Assembly (NCBI GenBank): GCA_003990745.1
Contig: RBNI01004621.1
Coordinates: 1 to 13,722, forward strand
Reading direction: 5' to 3'
Source: Jimgerdemannia flammicorona
Lineage: Eukaryota > Mucoromycota > Endogonomycetes > Endogonales > Endogonaceae
Length of the DNA: 13,722 nt
Shown here: positions 1 through 9,569 of the stretch, in pieces
How the letters are laid out: each line of letters begins with the position of its first letter
How positions within the stretch are numbered: position 1 is the stretch's first letter
Notes under the pieces: model-generated
Seen by the model: only the letters and a program-made list of their open reading frames with translations
Database searches by the model: none
What the model was told of the DNA's origin: nothing
Program-made: the position numbers and the translations under genes

Positions 1-1070
1 TTCTGGATTGGTAAGATTCCATTTGTGTGGATCTTGTGTTTCGTGACTTGGTATTGACTCAGCTTTGTGCACTGTGACTTCTGTTTGACTCAGCTTCGTG
101 ATCTTGCAGGTGATTTCCAGATTTGTTCGGAGATCACATGTGATTTCTGTGGCTTGGAGGTTGTGCGCTTACAAACTTCGTCGCCAATTGAGTAGTCTGC
201 CACTTAAGGAATAAGCTGCCATTTCCAAGTTATTCTCCACCTTCCCAAGAAAGCCGCCTTGCTCAAGCCAGTTTCTGATGCAACTTCACAGTAGAGCTAG
301 TCTACGACATAACCCTGTGCAAATGAAGCCAGTCTTTGATGTAACTTTGCTAAGAGACCCTTTCCTAAAGAATGCCACCAGTTGTTCATATTCCCAGTTG
401 AAGCTGATCCGGAAGAACTCATGCTATCCGAGTTATTCCTAGTTGAATCTGCCGTTTTGGAGTTATCCACATTCCCAGAAGACCTGAGTATTATTCCCAG
501 AGAGCCCAAGTTACCTATACCATCCAAGTTATTTGTTATTCCCAGTGAGCCCAGTACAGAAGAAACCATGCCAGTATAATTCCCAGTAAGAAGAATCTGC
601 GCCATCTTCTATTCCCAAACTACCGCTTTTGGAGAACCTGCACCCAAATCGAGAAGTCCACCAAAATCATCCCACAAGAAATTACATACTTTTAGAAATC
701 ATCATGCTACACAGAGATCATCACATAGAGATTGCCGACACCCAAGAAGGAAAACCACTAAATTAATAGACCATCATACAGAAATCACATACTTTTGGAA
801 ATTGCCTCGCTAAACAAAATTGTGCTATTCCCAGTTGACCCAGGAAGAAAACCCATTCACACAAATCGCTGCTACACTCAGAGGACCATCCCAATAAGGA
901 AATTTCTTGCAGATATCCAGCTTTTGACTATTGTACAACTAAACACCAAGGACTTCAGGAAATCTTAGAACATTTTATTACTTTTTGACAAAGTAACTGG
1001 GGGCTCAAGCCAAACTACATCAATCCCCAACCTTGTAATTTGTCGCCATTGAGCTGGCACGTTACAATAT
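1..1070. other. Normal-composition region, no convincing gene; possible leader of a minus-strand LTR element
   Basis: This stretch has clearly higher GC than what follows, and the change at about 1070 is abrupt. All frames are short. The best minus-strand frame (297-605) is rich in Ser, Gly and Asn and made largely of the repeated ATTCCCAG motif, which argues for a structured leader rather than a protein. Read on the minus strand, a TGGCGAC string at 1045-1051 lies just inside a sequence resembling an LTR end (TTGTAAC), and an ATG at 22-20 opens a frame that runs off the left edge. Together these suggest the 5' leader of an LTR element on the minus strand, but no domain proves it. Confidence 0.25.
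390..834. repeat. Dispersed ATTCCCAG motif, eight copies
   Basis: The octamer ATTCCCAG, or a one-base variant, begins at 390, 435, 471, 493, 538, 579, 611 and 827. The spacing is irregular, mostly 22-45 bases. On the minus strand it reads CTGGGAAT, usually followed by A. Flanking words such as GTTGAA and CAAGTTA partly recur too, so this looks like a worn tandem array. Function unknown. Confidence 0.6.
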
Positions 1071-1400
1071 ATATTGTTATTATATATTATATCATATATG
1101 AGTTTTGAATTACTATATTTAGTTTTGAATTTTGTAAAATTTGAACTTTTAATCAAATTACAAAATTGAAACTCTGAATCAAATTTTAAATTCAATTCCA
1201 AATTCAAACTTCAAATTGAATATTAGAATTCAATTTGAATTATAACTTGATTTCATTTAATTTGATTTAGAGTTAAGGTCCTTGATAAGATAAATCTAGT
1301 ATAATAAAGATCATTAAATTTGAATGTTTTTGTCAAGTTATTGAATATTAAAACCTTAGTTTCAAATTGAATTTAGGTCCAATTCAGGTCAATTCAATTT
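1070..1400. repeat. AT-rich tract built from ATTCAA/TTGAAT words
   Basis: Composition switches to very AT-rich at about 1070. From about 1105 the sequence repeats ATTCAA, TTGAAT, CAAATT and AATTTG in both orientations, which makes it rich in inverted repeats. The clearest has 12-base arms, TTCAAATTGAAT at 1210-1221 and its exact reverse complement at 1228-1239, with a 6-base spacer. The minus-strand frame 965-1207 lies partly in this tract and is probably spurious. Confidence 0.55.
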
Positions 1401-1815
1401 GTTGGGAGCATTAGTTAGAAATCTAGAGTAACTTAGATATTATTACTAAGAATTCAGAAATATATATATATATAGGAGACTTGTAATTATATTTTCTTGA
1501 CTGAACTAAAACTGATATATTTTGGATTTACTGCTGGGGGCATTTATACATGTTGGCTGGCTGATGGTTTACAGATTTTGGCTAAGTATTTATGCTAATT
1601 TAGATAGGTTACATTTGTTCAGAATTTGCAGTCATAAAGTTATACTAAACAGCTTCAGGACCAATATTCAGACTTCAGAGTCACTGTATTAAGTAATATT
1701 GGTTAAATGCTGTACTGTAGTCCATGTTCTATAGCTTGTACTGCAGTCCAATACTCAGGGATTTGACATGTCATTTTCCGCTGTTCGTTCGTGACGTCAT
1801 CGTCAAGTTCATGAG
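1400..1815 (+). repeat. LTR-X copy A, partial or solo LTR
   Basis: This segment matches the one beginning near 4420 in the same orientation. Shared blocks are GTTAGAAAT followed by AGTAACTTAGA and ATTACTAAGAA, then GGCTAAGTAT with CTAATTTAG, and finally a block around ACTCAGGGATTT (1754-1765) matching ATTCAGAGATTT in the other copy. It begins TGTTGGGAGC, a plausible LTR start, and has a TATATATA run at 1460-1473 followed by GGAGACTTG, a plausible core promoter. This copy keeps its CpG sites near 1780-1815; the other has lost them. No matching end was found beyond about 1815, so it may be truncated. Confidence 0.5.
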
Positions 1816-2040
1816 ATTGTCATTCGTGCCAATGTAATTATTTTATAATAAATATAAGTGAAAATATTAAAAAAAAGATCTGTATAAAAATAAATCAAGA
1901 GAATTTTTTCTCAGCCTATTGATTTTTACTATGTATGATGACATTCAATTTTTAGTAATAATAAAATATAACTATGGATAAAAATTATACGATTATATGA
2001 GCCAGCGATTTCATTTAAGGTATTAGATCACATGATATTG
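1816..2040. other. AT-rich spacer without a gene
   Basis: The sequence is AT-rich with short A runs and no open frame of note. Comparison with the downstream part of LTR-X copy B shows no clear match, so the repeat seems to stop before or within this stretch. Confidence 0.4.
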
Positions 2041-3780
2041 GGTCATTTTCTCTTTTTTTTTTTTCACGCTCCACTGTTAGGTTCACTCTATTCTCTTTTT
2101 CTCTTCCCCTCACCACAAATACTAGAAATTGTGAAAATGAGAACTCTGTAATCCGAGTGAAGAGCATCGGGTGGCTGGGGTCATCATTAACCCGTGGTGA
2201 TCTGATTAAGGCTCATTCAACCGAATGGCCCCTGAGGACTTTGTCCAACGGTTTCCCAGCAGTCATTGGGTGGTGTGTTCCTTTCACCAGGAAACAATCA
2301 AGAGCAATGGTGGCTGCCGTGTCCCCTCAATGGGAAGCCACAGTGTCGAAATGCCATCGACAGTAATGGCATGCCAGGCAGTCCTTATGAGTAGTCTCTA
2401 AGGCCTTGCAAGCGGTCTCGAAGACCTCGTAAGCAGTCTCGAAGGCCTCAAGAAATGCACATTCTCACTCGCCATATCAGAGATCAGATATATTGTTTAT
2501 TGCAACATGCATATAATGATACTAACAGTCTCGCTCATTCAAGAGAAGGACAGCCACGCTCTTGTTGAGGGTGGCAGATATGGGTGCAAATCCTATACGA
2601 GATTACAGTATTTACGTATGTTGACTGCCGAACAGAATTCTTTGACTTTATATATTCTGCCAGCTCCTAGAAGAAAGAATCCTCAACCTCAAGTCGTGTG
2701 TGAGATTAGCTGACTCCTCCAACCATTTCTATGTTGACGGTCAGGTCGTTTTGGCATCACTGACTGTCAAATATGGTATTCGGGCCTTGCATAATAGAAT
2801 TATTTTTTTGGGTATATATATTTTTATCACAGATAATGAAAGTAAGAGGTTAAAGAAAAGATCATATATATGTCCTCTTTTAAACTTCCACTTTGCCATT
2901 GATCAGCTTGTCATTCAATTCTTTCAACTGCGACCTATCTCTAAGTTGCAAAAATTGTGCCTTGAGTCTACCACATAATCTATGACACTCTTAAATAATT
3001 ATAGCGGTGATGGCTACAGTATCTCTGATTTGGATAGTGCATTGTCATAGAGGTATATATTTCCTCTGGTGATTACTTTCGGGTTTGTATTACATTCATC
3101 TTTATATCGGCCAACCTGCATCATTCTCTACATTACCCGATACAGACTTACCATGACCGATCTACATATACCACGTTCCTCTTTGCCAAACCAGATACGC
3201 ATAGCCACCAATCCTCACTGACCTCCTTAAATTTCTCTCCCACCCTCTCTGGTTCGGAAGCAATTTCTCGATATTTGAGTAAGCTGGTACGACAGCAGTT
3301 GAAACAGCACTGTCGCAAGGAGCTTTAATAAAGTATTGAATCAGTTCATTTCTTATTGTAAATGAAAGCGATATCAAGGACTATGGACACTGGTGCAGTA
3401 AGGTTGTTTTGGAAAGATAGTCTGATAGTGGGAGGTTCGACCACGCAAGTATTATGCCAACTAAAGCCACCAACAACGATTTTAATCTATGCTGGTATGA
3501 GGGAATGGAAACATTTTCTATTGAATGAGTTATTGGATTAAGAGGAGAGAGGTGAGAAAAGATGATGATGGCAAAGACGTGCCTGGGCACTGATCTGTAA
3601 AGCCTCATACCACAGCTGAGTGTGAGTCTAATAAAGACATCTGGAAGTCGTTTTAGATTTATTTTCGTGATGTATTTGTGAATGAAATAAATAATATGAA
3701 TTTCAATACAGGGGTGGGTGTGATTCAGGTGGAGGTATAGAAAAAAATCACTATTGTAGTGCAAAGCACTTATATGTAAT
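2040..3780. other. Normal-composition island, no recognisable gene
   Basis: Between two AT-rich blocks lies about 1.7 kb of more balanced sequence. A pyrimidine-rich stretch at about 2050-2115 followed by ATG at 2137-2139 recalls a fungal core promoter, but that ATG is followed by a stop after four codons. The open frames here (2157-2366, 2507-2713 and 2700-2978 on plus, 3162-3377 and 3381-3764 on minus) are short, do not chain into one frame, and contain no motif I recognise. It may be a piece of host DNA, a degraded gene, or an unfamiliar element that escaped mutation. Confidence 0.35.
2402..2452. repeat. Short tandem repeat, unit about 21-22 bases
   Basis: Two adjacent units (2402-2423 and 2424-2444) share a pattern of CCT, then GCAAGCGGTCTCGAAG or GTAAGCAGTCTCGAAG. 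A partial third unit starts at 2445, and a weak earlier one ends at 2401. No function is suggested. Confidence 0.6.
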
Positions 3781-4420
3781 AATTTCCAGTAATATAATTA
3801 TTGATGACATCAGTAGGCAAGCCACAAATAAAATAAGCTACAAATTGCCAAAGACAAGTTGCGAAAATATATCGCTAAATCTAATCAAACATAAATCTCA
3901 ATATCTGGTAGCTTTTATAGTTTAAAAAGTTATATAAAATATATATAAATAATATTAAATATTCTATAACTTTTCAGTACTTCTCAAATACTTAAAAATC
4001 TTCTCTTAATACTAAGACTTTATTAAAATATTTTTATCTTTCACAATATTAAGTATACTATTTTAATAAATTATACTATCTTTTAAATATTATAAAACTT
4101 CTTTAATTATTATAATAATACTTATTTCAACCCCTCTTATATCCTTAGATAACTTGAATAATAAGGTATTACTTAGAGACTTGATATATGTTAAGAAGCC
4201 TTTCAATTGTTTTTTTACTTAGTAGTATTTTTTAAGATTGAGAAAGTATTATTTTCTTATAATAAAATAAAAATATTACATTTTTTAGATATATATATAG
4301 TAACAAGAGACTTGTTCTTAATATATATATATAGACTGAATTTTATCTGATTTGGAATCAAAGGTTTTTTTTTTTTAAAATTTATATACTAGTTTTAATT
4401 CTAGTTGAAGTTAGATAGAC
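3780..4420. other. AT-rich region, no gene
   Basis: Dense TATA, TTTAAA and AATATT words and stops in every frame. One patch (about 4285-4360: a TATATATA run, GAGACTTGT, then GACTGAA and TGATTTGGA) resembles the promoter-proximal part of LTR-X copy A (1460-1527). It may therefore be a further worn LTR-X fragment. Confidence 0.35.
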
Positions 4421-4933
4421 TTTTAGAGTTTAGTTAGAAATACTAAAGTAACTTAGAGTTCATTACTAAGAAACTCAGAGGAGTATATAAAGAGAGAAAT
4501 TTATATATAACTAAGAGCTGGTTTATTTTGAATATAATTACTAGAGTATTTATATATATATATAAACTAAATAATATTAAACAGTTTTCTGGCTAAGTAT
4601 ATCAGACTAATTTAGTATTTAACTGCCTTTAGCAAAACAAATCACTTTTGAATTCAGGTAATAACTTTGAATTTATAATCAGAATAAATACTTTTGATAA
4701 TTTATTAATTAAGTATTACAGTTACTATAGAACTAGTGCAGGCTCTAGTATTCAGAGATTTTAGTATCTTATTTTCTATATTTATCTTATTTTATCTCAT
4801 TCAACTTTTTATATTTTATATATTACTTATTTACAATATTATTACTAAATTATATATTCTATTTGTAGTATATTATAGTATAATTCTTATTATATTCTCT
4901 CTCTCTATAGAAATTAATATCTATTTTAATTTT
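4420..4933 (+). repeat. LTR-X copy B, left part, split by the Copia insertion
   Basis: This is the diverged sister of 1400-1815, recognised by TTAGTTAGAAAT at 4430, AGTAACTTAGAG, ATTACTAAGAA, CTGGCTAAGTAT and CTAGTATTCAGAGATTT. It is strongly AT-shifted: several C and G positions of copy A are T or A here. It ends where the Copia LTR begins, with the first copy of the target duplication at 4929-4933. Its continuation lies at 9705-9779. The left boundary is approximate, because TTTTAGAG at 4421 is only a weak match to TGTTGGGAGC. Confidence 0.45.
4929..4933. other. Target-site duplication, left copy (ATTTT)
   Basis: These five bases precede the TA (originally TG) start of the Copia 5' LTR. 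They match the five bases after the 3' LTR (ATTCT at 9700-9704) except for one C/T transition, as expected for an old, mutated duplication. Confidence 0.6.
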
Positions 4934-5063
4934 TATTATGATGATAACTCAATATGTCAGTACATGACTTTATATTATATCATCAGATTTACTTTATTTA
5001 TTAGTAAAGTATGAAATATATAATCTATATAACTTCAATAAAAATGCTCCTCTCTTTACAAAA
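4934..5063 (+). repeat. Copia 5' LTR, 130 bp
   Basis: It aligns without gaps to 9570-9699. By hand count 26 of 130 positions differ, 23 of them transitions. The terminal TG and CA are mutated here (TA start, AA end) but intact in the 3' copy. A possible polyadenylation signal AATAAA lies at 5037-5042. Confidence 0.9.
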
Positions 5064-5080
5064 TAGGTTATGAGTTCCAC
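5064..5080 (+). promoter_or_regulatory. Primer-binding site, initiator-tRNA-Met half-molecule type
   Basis: Immediately after the 5' LTR the sequence contains AGGTTATGAGTTC (5065-5077). This is complementary, apart from transitions, to the anticodon arm of initiator tRNA-Met, whose conserved core reads GGGCTCATAACCC. Many Copia elements prime reverse transcription from such an internal tRNA fragment rather than the tRNA 3' end. The position next to the LTR and the match together make the call good; the tRNA gene itself is not in the window. Confidence 0.7.
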
Positions 5081-5188
5081 TAATACTATGCAGCTATAGC
5101 AAATAAATATACCTCTTTAAAATATACTATGCTAGAAATATCTATCAATTAGCCTTGCAATGTAAATGTGAAAATAGATATATCAATT

Positions 5189-6161
5189 ATGAGTATTCTG
5201 CCAACTATAGGTATAACTACCTCAATAAGTATAAGAAATATAGTTCCAGTTATTAGCATAAACAAAGTCAAGTCCATCCCAATCTTTAATAAGAGAGACT
5301 ATGCTATTTAGATATTTCCTATAACAAATTTTCTTAACAATATAGCTTGGTAAAGTATATAAAGCTATAAGTGCTAATTCAAGATTATAATGTTGCAAAT
5401 AATTGCTGAGCATTATATAACATCACATTCACATTATTAAACTTACAAATAAAGCTTATAATATATGCAACAACTATATATGAGATATAGATGACTTTAT
5501 GCAATTATTATATACAAGCATCTATATCAAATCAGTTCTACTTAAAATCTCAGCTATTCAATCATTGAATGAAACCAAAGGAGAGTATCTATGAATACAC
5601 TAGTTATATTAACAATATGATGAATAAAGAGAATTCCCTTAGCATATCTGTGGATTGTATTGGGATGAAGACAAGATTGTAGTGCTTATAAGAGAACTTC
5701 TGGATATATATAATGTTATAGTAGCAATCATGCATGAGAGTGAGAGACTCTTGGATTATACCCATATGATAACAAGCCTCATGAACAAGAAAATGTATTA
5801 AGGAAATAGTTCTGATGATGATAAAAATATCTCCTACAGGTTCTGCAGTAAACATAATTAAAGTCAGTGTAAACAGCAAGATCAAAAGGACAATCAATAA
5901 TAAGGTGAATAAACTCAAATCCAAGTTCAATATAATAGTAGTCAATTAGCCAAGTATAATAGATACTGTGAATACTGCAACAAGTATGGATATAGGAAAT
6001 GTCATTACTATAACTGGGAAAATAACAAGGAGAGTAGTGAAAATAAGCAATAATAGAGAAGCCAGCATTAGTAATGTGGATACAGAAACTATCAAGAGAA
6101 GTATAGTAATACAAATACTACCAAAACTAATGAAAGCAGTAATCTATTTTTTATGTAAGTA
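5189..6161 (+). pseudogene. gag: Copia gag remnant with mutated zinc knuckle
   Basis: Gag would form the particle that packages element RNA. A plausible start is ATG 5189-5191, opening a frame of about 40 codons that contains IPIFNKRDYAI and a stop where Copia gag usually has Trp. Frames then break repeatedly. Near the C-terminus, in another frame, codons 5967-6008 give CEYCNKYGYRKCHY. This has the spacing of a CCHC knuckle (C-x2-C-x4-H-x4-C), but His and the last Cys are both Tyr, each explained by one transition. Asn, Lys and Ser-rich sequence follows, as after many Gag knuckles. Start and end are approximate. Confidence 0.7.
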
Positions 6162-6338
6162 GCCAGTAACATCAGTTCTGCCAGTACAAGATCTACTGCC
6201 AAATCCACCAATCTAATATCATAAATTCTAGTAAGCAAAACACTTTGGGGCTGGTGACATTAATACTACTAATAACTATATATTCTCCAAGCATATATCC
6301 AATGAATGTACTGCCAACCAGTTGATGACAATGATGTC

Positions 6339-6776
6339 TGACTAATGAATTCTAGTACTATTCAACATATAATGCCATATAGAGAATAGTTCTCTATATA
6401 TAAGTCTTATGAACACTATATATCTATCAAACTAGGAGACAATGATGTTATCTATATACAAGGAAAGGAAAATGTTGAGATATATTTCTATAGAAATGTC
6501 ATTAAGCCTGCTACTACTCTTGGAGATGTATTGTATACTCCAGAGATAGAATAGAACCTCTTCTCTATAGGTAAGATAATGGCTTATAATTATAAGAAGA
6601 TATATATATACCTGAAAGGTACAACTATATATGGTCTGCATGGTAATAATGATAATAAGACATTGATGATAGTCTTGAAGGAGGGTAATCTTTATATGAT
6701 CAATGAAATGCTCAATAGTATAAAAGCCTCTGCTTATATGGCAACAATGTCTAATATATCCAAAATATGTCATTAA
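6339..6776 (+). pseudogene. pol: Copia protease and pre-integrase remnant
   Basis: The aspartic protease active site of Copia polyproteins, Asp-Ser-Gly-Ala, reads Asn-Ser-Ser-Thr here (6348-6359). All three replacements are G to A transitions, so catalysis is lost. The motif is preceded by TGA in place of a Trp codon and followed by QHIMPYRE, typical of the family. Downstream in the same frame come GDVLYTPEIE, a TAG stop (6552-6554), and NLFSIGKI, matching the conserved stretch before the Gag-pre-integrase domain. The frame stays open from 6579 to 6773, then a stop falls inside the Trp-His...Leu-Gly-His region that begins the integrase zinc-binding domain. Confidence 0.8.
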
Positions 6777-7726
6777 TACTTAGGACATATATATTAGCAA
6801 TATGAGTCTCAAACATATAATAAGAAGTAGGTCAGTAAGTAGATTGCCAGCATATATATATCTAGAGAATAACATTTGTGAGATATAAAAAAAAAACAAA
6901 GCTTCCCAATGACCATTTGAAGAACAATTGAATTGTATCTTAGGATTTCTTAATCTCATCTATATCAATATATATGGCCAAATATGTACCCCATCATACT
7001 CTGATAAGTAATATTTTCTGATATTTGTCAATGAACATATGTATAAGGTATATGTATATTTCCTATCAGCAAAGAGCAAAGCCTTGGAGAAATTCAAAGA
7101 ATTCAAAGCAATTACAGAGAACAAAATAGGATGTAGAATATATACTATATGCTCAGATAATAGATGCAAATATGTCAACAATATATTCAGGAAATTCTTG
7201 ATGAGATATAATATAAGCCATTAAATAACAACTCCTAATTTGTCTCAACAGAATGGCATGGCCAAGCAATTTAACTATACAGCTATAGAAATAGTGAATA
7301 TAATGATCAATGTAGCTGGACTAGAATATTCCTATTAGGCTTAAGGCATCAATATGGTGGTATATATCTGCAACTGGTACATATCTCAACCACTAAGCAA
7401 AGAAGCTAACAACAATAAACATAAGAATAATAATCTTACTCTTGAAGTGTTATGGAGCAGAACTAAGCCTGATATATCACATCTATATATTCAGAGGTAA
7501 TATATATATTCTTGACAAAAGCAACATTAATTAGCATAAATTTGTGCCAAAGGTAGTCAAGTACATACTTTTAGAATATAGTGAGAAATTATATAGGCTC
7601 CAGAATCTGTATATAAGATGCATAGTGATTTTGTATAATATACAGTTCAGAGAAAAAAAAAATCAGAAATTCTGCATAGATATACTTATTCAGATATCTA
7701 TATATATATATATCTCTATATTATAG
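6777..7726 (+). pseudogene. pol: Copia integrase remnant, catalytic Glu lost
   Basis: Integrase would insert the element cDNA. The open piece at 7039-7221 holds YFLSAKSKALEKFKEFKA and then SDNRCKYVNN, which keeps the second catalytic Asp but alters the usual Gly-Gly-Glu after SDN. After a TAA (family Gln) the frame continues TTPNLSQQNGMAKQFN. The catalytic Glu after Gly-x-Ala is Lys (AAG, 7264-7266), one G to A transition. The family motif LEVLWSRTKPDISHL is at about 7440-7490. A frameshift separates it from 7544-7723, with KFVPKVVKYILLEYSEKLYR, the conserved Copia segment C-terminal to the integrase core. Confidence 0.85.
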
Positions 7727-8930
7727 CCAGTACAATAACTGGTACTACCAATATCTCTGATGATTCCAGTAATTAATCAAAACTATTTTCAACTGCTATA
7801 AATATCTGAGTCCAAGTTACTTGAGCCAAGGATTACAAAAATAAAAAATGAAGATGATAGTGAATACAATGATAAAGGATCTTCTATGAAGAGTAAATAG
7901 ATATAAACATACTCCAATATATGCTATAAAACTCATTCAGAATTAGAAAGTTATTAGGACATACCAGTGAGCCCTAGATGACAGCAATGTTAAGACTATA
8001 TAAGCTATACTGAAGTATATATATGTATATATATCACAATATCTTCTGGTGAGCTAAGCATATATGATGAGAATATGCAATGTTCTGACAATAAGTAACA
8101 ACAATATATGATAAATAAGGAATATAATTCACTCATCAAAAATAGCATAGATTCAAATATTGTAAAGTAGAGAATTACATATATATCTAGTATAATGATG
8201 ATAGCATAGAATTCATTGGCATATGGGTTGATGATATTATTATTATTGCTAGCAAGAATAGGCTTAATGGTATCAAAGAAGCCCTATGCTGAGAATTCAA
8301 GATGACCAATATGGGTAATGCTTCCTTCCTTTGGGATATTGATTATATATGACAGGAATATATATACCATATATCTTACAAGAAACTTATGATAAACTAT
8401 CCTTGATTAATTCAATGTGAGTAAATATAAGCTGGTTAGTACTCCTATGGATACTTCTGTGAAGTTAAGGAAGCTAAACACTATATCTGAGGATAATAAT
8501 AACAATATGCTTACTAAAAATATTCCCTATTAGCAAGCAGTCAGCTCTCTTATATATCTTATAGTAGGAATAAGACCCAACATATCATATACTGTAAATA
8601 ATATTGTAGTATTTCTTTTACTATAATAATTCGCATGGGAGCACTATTAAGAGGATTTTATAATACTTAAAAGAATCAGTATACTATATGCTTACATTAG
8701 ATGACAGTGATATTGAATTAAGTAGACTCAATGGCAAGAGTAATGGTCAGAGCAATAGGAAGAGTAATGGGATCTGGTTATCTGGTGCATATAATACTAA
8801 TTGGGCTGGAGACTAGAATGACTACCAGTCTATAACTAGAATGACTACCAGTCTATGACTGGATACCTCTTTCACATTAGCAAAAGTAACAAAGGAGTTA
8901 TCTTATTACAAATATATAAGTAATTATCTA
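7727..8930 (+). pseudogene. pol: Copia reverse transcriptase remnant with internal deletion
   Basis: Reverse transcriptase would copy element RNA into DNA. Intact-looking sequence in one frame begins at about 8152 with FKYCKVENYIYI, continues with YNDDSIEFIGIW, and reaches the catalytic Val-Asp-Asp at 8227-8235, then NRLNGIKEALC and EFKMTNMGN. Just upstream in another frame is KEYNSLIKN (about 8117-8143), which in the family belongs to the very start of the domain. The roughly 200 residues that normally separate these, including the conserved Asp of the fingers/palm region, are absent. The domain is therefore deleted as well as interrupted by stops and frameshifts. Confidence 0.82.
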
Positions 8931-9242
8931 TGGTAATATCTTCAATGCAGACAGAGTGCCAGATATTATCATTGGTAACAGAGGAAGCCATTTCACTCTA
9001 TGAGTATTTACAAGAACTCAGTTTTACTCAGGAAAACCCTATACTGATCAGACAAGACAACCAATCCATGATAGTACTTGCTAAGAAACTGATATATCAC
9101 AGCAGAATAAAACATATCAATATACTATATCATTTTAGATAAGTTTATATAGAGAATGGTAATATATTTGGAATATATCTCTATAAAGTATATTATTGCA
9201 GACTCATTGACAAAAGTTCTTCCAAAGCTGAAGTTGAGCTGA
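8930..9242 (+). pseudogene. pol: Copia RNase H and pol C-terminus remnant
   Basis: RNase H would degrade the RNA strand of the hybrid. The frame 8930-9139 contains ILSLVTEEAISLYEYLQEL (family: Ser-Thr-Glu-Ala-Glu-Tyr-x-Ala), then IRQDNQSMIVLAKK with the conserved Asp-Asn-Gln-Ser, and HSRIKHINILYHF, the conserved His-rich block. Upstream at about 8854-8886 the related TGYLFHIS is also visible. After a frameshift, 9171-9242 gives EYISIKYIIADSLTKVLPKL and a stop, the usual C-terminus of Copia pol. The remaining 330 bases to the 3' LTR are untranslated. Confidence 0.85.
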
Positions 9243-9560
9243 AATGAGTCTTATGAGCTATACACCAGTATTTGATTATTTACAAGACATTTTTCAGACT
9301 ATTAAAAGCCACTCACACTACATATATATTGATTATATTCTCTTATTTATAAGTAGATTATATATATTACATTCTTTGCATTCTTTATCTATATATATTT
9401 TGGATATTTTGAGTATATTTTAGAATAGTTTTTGATCTGCAAAAATTCCTCAGATATAGAATTTCTAGTTCTTGAGTTATATATAGTTTTAATTTTTATA
9501 TACACTTTATATTACTTTTTATTCTAGTTTGTATTCCTTTTTTTAGTTACATATCTTATT

Positions 9561-9569
9561 GAGCAGGAG
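9561..9569 (+). promoter_or_regulatory. Polypurine tract of the Copia element
   Basis: GAGCAGGAG lies directly before the TG of the 3' LTR and is purine-only except for one C. This is the position and form of the plus-strand primer of LTR retrotransposons. Confidence 0.6.

Noticed and set aside
297..605. Minus-strand frame of 102 codons
   Set aside because: It is made mostly of the ATTCCCAG repeat, has no motif, and no coding continuation on either side.
2157..2366. Plus-strand frame of 69 codons in the normal-composition island
   Set aside because: It starts at GTG, has no known motif and no partner exons that I could join with convincing splice sites.
3381..3764. Minus-strand frame of 127 codons
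   Set aside because: Its first codon is TTG, its composition is like translated AT-rich DNA, and no family is recognisable.
5604..6114. Long minus-strand frames across the Copia gag region
   Set aside because: They are antisense shadows; the plus strand carries the zinc knuckle and the rest of the element.
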